This document shows, one piece after another, positions 7,201 through 14,626 of a stretch of 57,830 nucleotides of DNA. A program made the translations under genes and the position numbers. The notes beneath the pieces are model-generated. The model saw nothing but the letters and a program-made list of their open reading frames with translations, was not told where the DNA came from and did no database searches. Origin of the DNA: Sulfoacidibacillus thermotolerans (GTDB lineage: Bacteria > Bacillota > Bacilli > Alicyclobacillales > SLC66); NCBI RefSeq assembly GCF_003144315.1, contig NZ_MPDK01000016.1, positions 1-57,830 on the forward strand, written 5' to 3'. Every line of letters begins with the position of its first letter. The first letter of the stretch is position 1.

Positions 7201-7494
7201 ATGGCAGATGAGATGCAACGTTTTAATGAACAGATGGAGTATCCTGCAGAAGTCAAAAATCGTTTGCGTCGCATTGAGGGACAGGTACGCGGTGTACTTG
7301 GTATGATGGAGAATGAACGCGGTTGTCAAGATGTGATCACGCAACTTACAGCCGTTCGTTCTGCGGTAGATCGGGTGCTGATGTATATTGTTGGGGCGAA
7401 TATGGAACGGTGTATTCGCAGGGAAGTTGATGAAGGGACACCTGCAGATGACGTGATTCGTCAGGCGATTGAGGCGCTCATGCGCAGTCGATAA
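7201..7494 (+). CDS. cstR: CsoR-family repressor of the persulfide-sensing CstR type
   Basis: A 97-residue all-helical regulator. NRLRRIEGQVRGVLGMME is the family signature. Copper CsoR uses Cys-His-Cys; here Cys42 and Cys71 are kept, but the His position is Asn67 (GANMERC). CstR of S. aureus also has Asn there and senses persulfide and polysulfide by linking its two cysteines. Cu(I) sensing is therefore unlikely. The start ATG 7201 is chosen for GGAGAGGTGG at 7181-7190; a GTG at 7177 is upstream in frame. It is the last gene of the operon and probably binds the TATACC-N6-GGTATA boxes at 5186-5203 and 8932-8949, repressing its own operon. Confidence 0.9.
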   Translation: MADEMQRFNEQMEYPAEVKNRLRRIEGQVRGVLGMMENERGCQDVITQLTAVRSAVDRVLMYIVGANMERCIRREVDEGTPADDVIRQAIEALMRSR

Positions 7495-7523
7495 CAGTGA
7501 GAAAATAAGTCGTAGACTGATCG

Positions 7524-7551
7524 TCTCCCAATTACCATGGGGGATTTTTTT
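7524..7551 (+). terminator. Rho-independent terminator of the rhodanese-cstR operon
   Basis: TCTCCC (7524-7529) pairs with GGGGGA (7539-7544), and seven T follow. It lies 30 bases after the cstR stop. Confidence 0.7.
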
Positions 7552-7557
7552 CGCTAT

Positions 7558-7588
7558 TTTACCTCTTTATACGTGAACAGCGTATAAT
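7558..7588 (+). promoter_or_regulatory. Promoter of the methyltransferase gene
   Basis: TATAAT at 7583-7588 is a consensus -10 box. TTACCT (7559-7564), 18 bases upstream, or TTTACC (7558-7563) is a fair -35. The gene starts 84 bases downstream of the -10. Confidence 0.55.
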
Positions 7589-7671
7589 GAAAGAGCGAGA
7601 TAGAACATCAAGTAAGATGCTCGAGATTTGTTTGTATCATTTTGAACAGAGGATTGTATAGGAGGGGTCAC

Positions 7672-8238
7672 ATGGGTCACAGATTTAATCCTGCCCATTT
7701 AGATCGGTTACTTTCGGCAGATCGGCAAAAGATGTTACCGCCAGAGAGAATTCTTGATCGCATTGGACATACAGAGCAGACTACACTTGCGGATGTAGGG
7801 GTTGGGCCGGGATATTTTGCTTTACCTGCCGCAAAACGCACAAGTAAAACAGTGTATGGTATCGATATTCAACCGGAAATGCTGATTGCACTAAAAGAAC
7901 GGGCAGGTGATGCTGGACTGACGAATGTCAAGGCCGTGTTAGGACATGCACACGAAGTACCCCTAGAGACTGCCGCAGTTGATTGTTCGCTATGCGCATT
8001 TGTCTTACACGAGGTAGAAAATTTACCTGCTGCGTTAACTGAACTGAAGCGAATTACAAAAAAAGGAGGGAGAATTGGAATTATTGAGTGGGAGAAGAAG
8101 CCTACTGCATATGGTCCGCCTGTATCAGAGAGATTGGGGAAAGCACATTTGCGCGAGCAAATGGAGGAAATTGGTCTTTTACATATCGAAGAATGGACTC
8201 CCAATGAAGATCAATATATGTTAATTGCAACGGTCTAG
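7672..8238 (+). CDS. Class I SAM-dependent methyltransferase (UbiE-like)
   Basis: A 188-residue protein. ADVGVGPGYFALPAA (about 41-55) is the SAM-binding motif I, and VYGIDIQPEML is the acidic motif II that holds the ribose. CAFVLHEVENL and KKGGRIGIIEWEKK are motifs IV and V of the UbiE/Methyltransf_11 group. The ATG 7672 follows AGGAGGGG by 4-5 bases. The gene has its own promoter and converges on the FAD protein. The substrate is unknown. The position next to a CstR regulon allows a thiol or selenium acceptor, but nothing in the sequence shows it. Confidence 0.85.
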   Translation: MGHRFNPAHLDRLLSADRQKMLPPERILDRIGHTEQTTLADVGVGPGYFALPAAKRTSKTVYGIDIQPEMLIALKERAGDAGLTNVKAVLGHAHEVPLETAAVDCSLCAFVLHEVENLPAALTELKRITKKGGRIGIIEWEKKPTAYGPPVSERLGKAHLREQMEEIGLLHIEEWTPNEDQYMLIATV

Positions 8239-8272
8239 TGACCGCATACCGTTTTTCTGTCGAACAGAGAAA

Positions 8273-8314
8273 AAGGCTTACAAACCAATGGGTTTTCCCA
8301 GGTTTGTAAGCCTT
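8273..8314 (-). terminator. Strong terminator of the FAD-protein gene
   Basis: AAGGCTTACAAACC (8273-8286) pairs perfectly with 8301-8314. An inner TGGG-TTTT-CCCA hairpin sits in the loop. Read on the minus strand, the stem runs into TTTTTCTC. It may also stop the convergent methyltransferase transcript. Confidence 0.85.
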
Positions 8315-8331
8315 GATGACAAGCGCTGCGA

Positions 8332-8898
8332 TTAGTCATGCCACATAAATGGTTTTTGCAAAAAGTCGCTCGCGATTTGCACACCTACAAAAGCTCCCTG
8401 TCCTGCTGCAATCACAGATTGACTGGGTACATTGGCTAACAGACCTGCGACATAGATCCCTTCGTAGGGAGTCTTTCCGTCGAAAGACGTTTCATTCACA
8501 TAGCGAATTTTTTTGCTTGGGACATGTTCGTTGACTGAGAGTGTGAAATCGTGTTTTGTTAGAAGTTCATAGCCTAAGTTGACGGCAAGCACAAGATAAG
8601 GCGCAGTATAGGACTGCCCGTCTTCTGTTTGTACAGTGTAGGGTCTATCCTTGGTTGTAAACCCTGTCACCGTAGCAGTTACGATTTCTCCGCCTAATTG
8701 CGTTACTTGTTGGCGTGCCTCTGAAAGCCACTGGTCTCCTGAGATTGGCTGCGCTACCCCAGGGTAATTAAATACTGCTTTCACTTGACTTATCTGTGAT
8801 TTTTGCTGATCTAGGACTAGCGTTTTCATACCTGCTTTCCTTGTGTATAGGGCACAGCTCAGCCCAGCAACGCCTCCGCCAATAATCAGAACATCCAT
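8332..8898 (-). CDS. Short thioredoxin-reductase-like FAD protein without NADPH domain
   Basis: A 188-residue protein. DVLIIGGGVAGLSCALYTRK at the N-terminus is a clear dinucleotide-binding FAD motif, and GIYVAGLLANVPSQSVIAAG near residue 150 is the second FAD motif of the thioredoxin reductase family. At about 190 residues instead of ~310 it lacks the inserted NADPH domain, and no CxxC is present. Short FAD-only proteins of this kind occur in Bacilli; their reaction is not settled. The promoter carries a TATACC-N6-GGTATA box like that of the rhodanese operon, so a role in persulfide or disulfide chemistry is likely. It cannot by itself be an NADPH-thioredoxin reductase. Confidence 0.85.
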   Translation of the reverse strand: MDVLIIGGGVAGLSCALYTRKAGMKTLVLDQQKSQISQVKAVFNYPGVAQPISGDQWLSEARQQVTQLGGEIVTATVTGFTTKDRPYTVQTEDGQSYTAPYLVLAVNLGYELLTKHDFTLSVNEHVPSKKIRYVNETSFDGKTPYEGIYVAGLLANVPSQSVIAAGQGAFVGVQIASDFLQKPFMWHD

Positions 8899-8931
8899 CG
8901 CTTAACACCCCTACTTATAACAAGTTGCACA

Positions 8932-8970
8932 TATACCCCTTATGGTATAGAAGGGAGAATAGGTTGTCAA
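8932..8970 (-). promoter_or_regulatory. Promoter and second CstR-type operator
   Basis: On the minus strand, TTGACA (8970-8965) and TACCAT (8947-8942) are 17 bases apart. The box TATACC-CCTTAT-GGTATA (8932-8949) covers the -10. Its arms and 6-base spacing are identical to the box at 5186-5203. Binding by the CstR-like repressor would block this promoter. Confidence 0.7.
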
Positions 8971-9115
8971 ATCTTTTTGCTATTTTGTAACTTGGATAAT
9001 CGCCGCAACAAGTGATAAGATCTGCTTATTTAGAGGCAACCTCGACGAAGCAGGCATTCATAGCAAAAGCCATCTCTGTGTGGTTTTAAGTAAGTTTGAA
9101 GGGATGGAAGCAAAG

Positions 9116-9856
9116 ATGATTAAGGCTGTCTTGTTCGATCAAGACGGAGTGATGATTGACACGGAACGCGATGGGCATAGAATTGCTTTTGAAAAAGCAT
9201 TTCAGGAGTTTGGATACGATATCTCCTGGGATGTACAATTGTATCACGAACTGCTTCAAACGGGGGGTGGCAAGGAACGAATTCGGCACTATTTTGAGCA
9301 TTACTATAGTGGGGATATTCCATCTGATTTGACGAAATTCACAAAAGAGTTACACGAACGAAAAACGGAGATCTTTTTACAAATGGTATCCTCGATGCCG
9401 CTTCGCCCGGGGATTCGACGCTTTATGGAAGAACTTAATAGCGCACATATCCCTATCGGCATATGTACCACTTCACACGTAAAAGTGGCAAATACCATCG
9501 CTAAACAAGTGCTTGCTGGGATAAAATTTGAACTTGTTTTGGCTGGAGATATGGTGGCTGAGAAAAAACCGCACCCCGAGATTTATCAGAGGGCACTCAA
9601 ACATCTCAATATTAAACCTACAGAATGCCTTGTCATTGAAGACTCAAATATTGGGGTGAGAGCTGCAAAAGCAGCAGGTTGTTACGTGTTAGCTACGTAT
9701 AATGATTTTACGCGGCATGAAGATTTGAGCCAAGCTGATTTCATCGTAAGTTGCTTAGGAGATAAAGACGGCGAACAAGCACAGTTTGTCAAGCATTCAA
9801 TAGATCTTTCTACGCCCGGAGTGATCACATTTGCTGATCTTGTAAACGTGTTTTGA
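9116..9856 (+). CDS. HAD-superfamily hydrolase, beta-phosphoglucomutase-like
   Basis: A phosphatase or phosphomutase of about 246 residues. DQDGVMIDTE holds the nucleophile Asp and the acid/base Asp (motif I). CTTSHVK is motif II, EKKPHPEIY provides the motif III Lys, and VIEDSNIGVRAAKAAG is the metal-binding motif IV. A helical cap lies at about residues 15-85. The usual DFDG is DQDG here, a harmless variant. ATG 9116 is chosen because it starts exactly at the conserved strand, with GAAGGGA 12 bases upstream; 9080 and 9104 are in-frame alternatives. The substrate is not predictable. Confidence 0.85.
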   Translation: MIKAVLFDQDGVMIDTERDGHRIAFEKAFQEFGYDISWDVQLYHELLQTGGGKERIRHYFEHYYSGDIPSDLTKFTKELHERKTEIFLQMVSSMPLRPGIRRFMEELNSAHIPIGICTTSHVKVANTIAKQVLAGIKFELVLAGDMVAEKKPHPEIYQRALKHLNIKPTECLVIEDSNIGVRAAKAAGCYVLATYNDFTRHEDLSQADFIVSCLGDKDGEQAQFVKHSIDLSTPGVITFADLVNVF

Positions 9857-9916
9857 CGTTTTCGGTGGACTGTGTAAGGGCCATGGCAGGTATATTCTGT
9901 CGCTATAAAATAGGAA

Positions 9917-9943
9917 TCGCGGGGGTGTATGAAGTCCCCGCGA
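9917..9943. terminator. GC-rich hairpin between convergent genes
   Basis: TCGCGGGG (9917-9924) pairs with CCCCGCGA (9936-9943). It lies between the HAD gene and the end of the chemoreceptor-like gene. It has no T-run, so it is a weak terminator candidate for either strand. Confidence 0.45.
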
Positions 9944-9951
9944 GTATTCAG

Positions 9952-11379
9952 TCAATGGCTAAGTGTATCAAGTGACAGATCAGCACCAAGGCATCCAATA
10001 ACGACGCCCTCCTGATTTTTGATCGGGACTGAAATTGTTAGACAGGGGCGCCTTGAAATCGCAGAAATATAGATTTCAGACAAATACTTTTGACCATTCA
10101 TTGCGGCAATCCACCAGGGTCTTTCACTCGCGTTGAGGAGACCAGCAGGTGGATCGGAAAAGATGAATCGACCATCCGAAAAATTAGACCAGATTGCTTC
10201 AAAGATGGGCATTCGGGCTTTTAGGTCTTGCAGCCGCTTTTCATGTGTATGTGCGTTTAATTCTATCATTTCTGGTTGCCTTGCTTCTTGAGATAAGAGA
10301 TCCTGGACCTGTTCAATTACTTTTTTATTTACTCTCGCCTGCAAAGGGTCATCAACACCGAAGGTTGTAGAAAATTCAGCGAAGGCAGTATGGATGAGTT
10401 GTGAAGTTTTGCGCAAATGGTCGGTTGAGCGAGTTAAGAGATCAATTTGTTTGCGTTGCTCCTGCATTTTATCGAGCAACAGGTTCATCTGACCGAGCGT
10501 GTCTTGCATTAGATGTGTGACATGGGTTACGCGAGTCTCTACTTTTTCGGTTGCGATCGACTGGGCTTGACTCGCACGGGTTGCTGTTTCCACCTGTATT
10601 CTCAATTCATTGAAATGAGTGGCCATATGGCTGACTTCGTTTACCATTTGTGCGATGTTTGTTTTGCCTTTTTTTGCAGTGGATTGGCCGAGTTCAGCAG
10701 CTTGAACAATGGAAGTCATTCCATTTCCTATATTTATCAGAATTTCATTCGAATGTTCGACTGCAGTACGGCTCTTTTCGGCTAACGTGCGAATTTCCGC
10801 GGCTACTACAGCAAACCCTTTGCCCTCGGTACCTGCTCGCGCAGCTTCAATCGATGCATTTAAAGCGAGTAGATTCTTTTGTTTCACAACACTTTGGATG
10901 ATTTCGTGAATTTCCTGCACACGACTTGCCTCTTGCGCGAACTGATGTGTTTTATCCTGGATTGCGTTTGCTACTTCATCAATTTCTTGCATCATTGCTT
11001 CAGTCTTTGCAAGTAAAGCGATGATTCCCTGAGTGATGACCTGTGTTGCATTTGTTTTGTTGTGCAATTCATTCATAGCTTGTGCAATTGAATGGGCTGC
11101 GAATGCGATCTCTGAAGCGGCATCCGTCGTTTCCGCGAGTGATTGAATTGCCGCTTGACCGTCCTGATTTACGTTTTTTTCAATCGAAATAGACTGATCG
11201 GCGATCGACTGCAGGACATTCGCGCTACTTTCAACTTCCCTTACAACGGCTGAAAGTCTATCAGTTGTTGCTTGGGATTCGTATACGAGCATTTTTAAAT
11301 TTTCTTTTGAATCATCAGTCAGGGGAGAAGCGGTTGCACGGGGTGTAGCTGATATCATTGGCAGTTTCTTAGTCCACAT
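9952..11379 (-). CDS. Soluble methyl-accepting chemotaxis-like protein with C-terminal sensor domain
   Basis: A 475-residue protein with no transmembrane segment. A long coiled coil (about 20-330) contains the receptor hairpin tip NLLALNASIEAARAG, followed by KGFAVVAAEIRTLAEKS, which contacts CheA and CheW. In this protein the residues before the tip read VVKQK instead of the usual IADQT. The C-terminal ~110 residues (WIAAMNGQKYLSEIYISAIS, LTISVPIKNQEG, IGCLGADLS) look like a Cache-type ligand domain. The sensor is therefore behind the signalling domain, the reverse of most receptors. ATG 11379 has AGGGAGA 6 bases upstream; 11385 is an alternative. No che genes are adjacent. Confidence 0.85.
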   Translation of the reverse strand: MWTKKLPMISATPRATASPLTDDSKENLKMLVYESQATTDRLSAVVREVESSANVLQSIADQSISIEKNVNQDGQAAIQSLAETTDAASEIAFAAHSIAQAMNELHNKTNATQVITQGIIALLAKTEAMMQEIDEVANAIQDKTHQFAQEASRVQEIHEIIQSVVKQKNLLALNASIEAARAGTEGKGFAVVAAEIRTLAEKSRTAVEHSNEILINIGNGMTSIVQAAELGQSTAKKGKTNIAQMVNEVSHMATHFNELRIQVETATRASQAQSIATEKVETRVTHVTHLMQDTLGQMNLLLDKMQEQRKQIDLLTRSTDHLRKTSQLIHTAFAEFSTTFGVDDPLQARVNKKVIEQVQDLLSQEARQPEMIELNAHTHEKRLQDLKARMPIFEAIWSNFSDGRFIFSDPPAGLLNASERPWWIAAMNGQKYLSEIYISAISRRPCLTISVPIKNQEGVVIGCLGADLSLDTLSH

Positions 11380-11617
11380 CTTCATTCTCCCTTATTCAGT
11401 TCATATGTACACGATACATGTAGGATTTATACAGAGTAAGCGGAGAATAAATCCCCTTATGTGTAAGTGTACCTGACAATTCTGATGAATTTCAAGAGAA
11501 AAATCATTGATAAAGAGCATATGATGCGTTTGATTTCAAATTTGTGTGATCTTACATTACATTAAGAGGAACACCTCTTTCTCGCAAATTCATTTTAAAA
11601 AAAGTGGGCGTGATGGC
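11380..11617. other. Intergenic region before the tRNA genes
   Basis: AT-rich. It holds the upstream region of the chemoreceptor gene. An 8-base inverted repeat lies at 11423-11430/11447-11454 (GGATTTAT/ATAAATCC). A short hairpin AAGAGG-AACA-CCTCTT lies near 11564-11580. No gene is supported. Confidence 0.4.
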
Positions 11618-11646
11618 TTGACTTAGATTCCGCAGGATGATATTCT
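11618..11646 (+). promoter_or_regulatory. Promoter of the tRNA pair
   Basis: TTGACT (11618-11623) and TATTCT (11641-11646) are separated by 17 bases. tRNA-Arg starts 20 bases after the -10 box. Confidence 0.65.
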
Positions 11647-11665
11647 ACTCGTGTCCCCAAAACGA

Positions 11666-11742
11666 GTGCCCGTAGCTCAGCTGGATAGAGCGTTTGACTA
11701 CGAATCAAAAGGTCGGGAGTTCGAATCTCTCCGGGCACGCCA
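11666..11742 (+). tRNA. tRNA-Arg(ACG)
   Basis: The acceptor arms GTGCCCG (11666-11672) and CGGGCAC (11732-11738) pair, followed by discriminator G and an encoded CCA (11740-11742). The anticodon stem TTTGA/TCAAA encloses the loop CTACGAA with anticodon ACG at 11700-11702. The T-arm contains GTTCGAATC. A34 would be edited to inosine, which also needs TadA. Confidence 0.95.
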
Positions 11743-11779
11743 TATCTACTTGTGATGATTCAAATGCATGATTTCTCAT

Positions 11780-11853
11780 GCGGGTGTAGTTCAATGGTAG
11801 AACTTCAGCCTTCCAAGCTGATAGCGTGGGTTCGATTCCCATCACCCGCTCCA
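11780..11853 (+). tRNA. tRNA-Gly(TCC)
   Basis: GCGGGTG (11780-11786) pairs with CACCCGC (11843-11849). CCA is encoded at 11851-11853. The anticodon loop CTTCCAA has TCC at 11812-11814. The T-loop GGTTCGATTCC is standard. It lies 38 bases after tRNA-Arg and is probably in the same transcript. Confidence 0.95.
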
Positions 11854-11867
11854 AAGTAAAGACTCTG

Positions 11868-11894
11868 AATCCCTTGTGCTACAAGGGATTTTTT
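11868..11894 (+). terminator. Terminator of the tRNA transcript
   Basis: AATCCCTTGT (11868-11877) pairs with ACAAGGGATT (11881-11890) around GCT, followed by TTTTG. Confidence 0.9.
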
Positions 11895-12086
11895 GTTTAG
11901 TAAATATCTTACAGGGTTAACTAATCAGCGTGCTTAGGAACGAGTTGAGGACGAACCGATTTTTTCGAGCCTGTCGGCCATCTCACGATTGACCCGCACT
12001 GATTCGTGCAAATCTAAATCGGCTGTGGTGGACTGGACCTCTGTCCAGAACTACGAGTTTACTGACTCAACGAAAATGATACTGCT

Positions 12087-13334
12087 CTATCCTCGGTTTA
12101 TCATTTTAGAAGTCCAAAATCGTCCCCCATCGTTAGTTTGATAAAGAACTCCTTTTATCGCAACCCACCCTATATTGGAATTGATAAAGTTTAATGGAGC
12201 ATTGTGAAAATGAATATTTGCGTGCAAAGTTGACCAGGATTTCCCACTATTTGTCGTTCGATAGAGCACATTAGACTGTGATCCTTCAATAAAAAGAGTT
12301 TGTGAATTCACTTGATCGTAAGGAACAGCCTGTAATGAGGTTGCAATATCTAATACGCGTGGTGAACCAAACGTCCAATGTTCTCCATCATCATCGCTCT
12401 GTCCAATGGATACTTGATTAGAAGAACCTACCATTTCAATAAACATTGTACCTTGTCTTCTGTTTCTACCCCAAAAGACTGGAACTCCAGAATTCACATA
12501 GTAATGAATGGCTGATGTAGGAGAATTGTTTCCAGATATCGCATCGATCCATTTATTTCCGAAATCACGGGTAACCAACAATGGGATTTTAGTTGAGGGC
12601 CATTGTCCTGTATTGGTCATTGCCAAGAAACCCTCTTTATTATTTATGAAGGAAATTCCGTTTACAAAACACGACATTGGCAATTTGAAGGACGGATACA
12701 TTGTGGAAGATATCATTTCCCATTTACTAGGATTTATGATGCTAGATGTATAAAGGGCCTTATAAGATCCAGAAAGAAGGGGTGCGGATACGAGTACAAA
12801 CAGGTGGGTCTTTGTTACAGAAAGGTATAGATTTTGAAAGCCATTCTTTTTGGGTAATTGCAACGTTGAGTCTGAAAAAGAAATTGCATTTTTTCTGTTA
12901 ATGGTAAAGTGCGTAATCTCCATTGTTGAATTTTGAATCGTTCCAAGCCATGCAGTGTTTTTCTCAACTAGGAAAGAATAGCCGTGAGTTGGCCGTGTTC
13001 CACGATCAAGTGGTGTATATTCTCCTGCGCTATTTCCGATCTCTGACAGAGGCATGAGAGATGAGGGGACGTTTTTTTCTATCCAATTGGAACCGCCATT
13101 ATGAGTGTAGAGGATGTCCCATTGATCGGGTGTTTGATCAGCGAGTGCCCAACCCATATGAGAATTCAGCATTTGAATGGACACAATTTTCAAAGGAAGC
13201 TGGTAAAAAGTTACCTTATGAGAGACGTGTTGTTTCATTGTACTTATAACATTGTTTGCATTTTCAGCACCGCATCCTGTAAGAAACGTCGCTATACCTA
13301 GTAGGCTTGCGAAAAAAACAAACATCTTTTTCAC
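12087..13334 (-). CDS. Lipoprotein with YCF48/BNR-like beta-propeller repeats
   Basis: A 415-residue secreted lipoprotein. The signal peptide MKKMFVFFASLLGIATF ends in the lipobox LTGC (Cys21). The mature part has repeated blades with Asp-box-like motifs: THNGGSNW, TRDFGNKW, DDDGEHW, TTNSGKSW and TNDGGRFW. They are spaced through the protein as in YCF48-like and BNR/sialidase-type propellers, and GWALAD and GWVAIK are the matching strands. Such extracytoplasmic propellers often aid assembly of surface proteins or bind ligands, but no role can be assigned. It stands alone. Its codon choice is more AT-rich than that of the neighbours, which may point to acquisition. Confidence 0.8.
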   Translation of the reverse strand: MKKMFVFFASLLGIATFLTGCGAENANNVISTMKQHVSHKVTFYQLPLKIVSIQMLNSHMGWALADQTPDQWDILYTHNGGSNWIEKNVPSSLMPLSEIGNSAGEYTPLDRGTRPTHGYSFLVEKNTAWLGTIQNSTMEITHFTINRKNAISFSDSTLQLPKKNGFQNLYLSVTKTHLFVLVSAPLLSGSYKALYTSSIINPSKWEMISSTMYPSFKLPMSCFVNGISFINNKEGFLAMTNTGQWPSTKIPLLVTRDFGNKWIDAISGNNSPTSAIHYYVNSGVPVFWGRNRRQGTMFIEMVGSSNQVSIGQSDDDGEHWTFGSPRVLDIATSLQAVPYDQVNSQTLFIEGSQSNVLYRTTNSGKSWSTLHANIHFHNAPLNFINSNIGWVAIKGVLYQTNDGGRFWTSKMINRG

Positions 13335-13494
13335 GGAATACCCTCCTCTTAACCATGCAGTGTAGACGAAATCTCACGGGATTTGGTTTCCAAACGCGTA
13401 CATTTCTTACCTCGGGGCCATCTCTTAGTCATTCTCATGACTTTGGGACAGCCCCTTTTGAGTGATCGGGACGTCGAACAAGACCACCGATTCA

Positions 13495-14406
13495 TCAAAA
13501 TGTACGTTTCAAAAGATCACACACTGCTGATTGAACGGTTGGATATAGAAAACTAAATCCGTTTTTTATCGCCTTATCCGGTATAACTCTTTGACCTTCC
13601 AGCACTAAGTTGGCCCGTTCACCTAATAACGCATGCAGTAAAAACGGAGGAATTTTGACCCAACTCGGTCTTTGAAGACAAGTAGCAATCTCTCTTGCAA
13701 GATCATTCATATGTACCGGATATGGCGCAGTTACATTTATAATCCCTTGAATAGTTGGGTGATCTATTGCCCAACTGAACATACGCAAAGTATCTTTTAT
13801 GTGTATCCACGAAACCCATTGATCTCCTGTTCCTAATGGGCCTCCCAAATAGTATCGGTATGGGTGAACAAGCGTCGGAAACACACCCCCGTCATTTCCA
13901 AAAACAACGCCCAATCGTGCTCGAATTACCCGAAGTCCAAGTTGCTCAATCTGGGATGATTTCTCCTCCCACTTACTTACCACTTCATGCAAAAATCCAA
14001 CATTTTTTGGAGAGCTCGACTCTTCAAAAGTATCATTCAAGCTAGTTCCATAAAACCCAATTGCGGATGCTTGCAATAGGACTCCCTCATGTTGCGATCG
14101 AGCAACAAGATATTGAGTTAAAAAATCTACCATTTCTAAACGGCTCTCTAAAATCTTGCGTTTATACGCTACTGACCAACGTTTAGATATAGACGCACCA
14201 GCCAAATTGATGTAAATATGACATGTAGGAAGTTTGTTTGGATATGAAATAAAATCATGCAGGGAAATCATTTCTATGTTAGGAAGCTCCGCCTGATGCT
14301 CCGAAGGCTTGCGGCTAACTACAAAAACGCGGTGTTTTGACGCTAATTCTTGTACTAATGCTTTGCCGAGAAACCCGGTACCTCCAAAAACCAAGACGTT
14401 ACTCAT
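13495..14406 (-). CDS. TIGR01777/YfcH-type NAD-dependent epimerase
   Basis: A 303-residue extended SDR. VLVFGGTGFLGKALVQEL is the N-terminal NAD(P) motif. INLAGASISKRWS, ASAIGFYG, and WVSWIHIKD with its surrounding residues are hallmarks of the YfcH/TIGR01777 group (usually ~300 residues). The classical YxxxK is not obvious, as usual in this group. The reaction is unknown, although relatives occur with cell division and envelope genes. The minus-strand ATG at 14406 is chosen for AAGGGGGA about 7 bases upstream. No operon partner is present. Confidence 0.88.
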   Translation of the reverse strand: MSNVLVFGGTGFLGKALVQELASKHRVFVVSRKPSEHQAELPNIEMISLHDFISYPNKLPTCHIYINLAGASISKRWSVAYKRKILESRLEMVDFLTQYLVARSQHEGVLLQASAIGFYGTSLNDTFEESSSPKNVGFLHEVVSKWEEKSSQIEQLGLRVIRARLGVVFGNDGGVFPTLVHPYRYYLGGPLGTGDQWVSWIHIKDTLRMFSWAIDHPTIQGIINVTAPYPVHMNDLAREIATCLQRPSWVKIPPFLLHALLGERANLVLEGQRVIPDKAIKNGFSFLYPTVQSAVCDLLKRTF

Positions 14407-14626
14407 ACCAATCCCCCTTCTCATACGTAAACTAGTTGGCTAATTTATGCTGCGTTAGCGGAAACCCGTGACGGTGTGCGGCTTGGGCATCATTTCCACT
14501 TCATGTACTTCTTGAAGTATCCCTTCTCTAGGATTGTTATTTGACCTAGTCATTATTGTAGCGCATAATTACACGCGCGGTGGATCATGTGTGTTGTTTC
14601 ATGAAGAGGCAAAGGGGAGGTTTTTC

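Noticed and set aside
7201-7494. Copper-sensing CsoR
   Set aside because: The His ligand is Asn, and no copper ATPase or chaperone gene is adjacent. The operon is made of sulfurtransferases.
11940-12060. Minus-strand frame containing ESVRVNREMADRLEKIG
   Set aside because: About 35 codons between stops, without a start or ribosome site. It could be a relic, but no family could be named.
13430-13480. Sequence around CTTTGGGACAGCCCC as a possible insertion-sequence end
   Set aside because: No matching inverted partner or transposase nearby.
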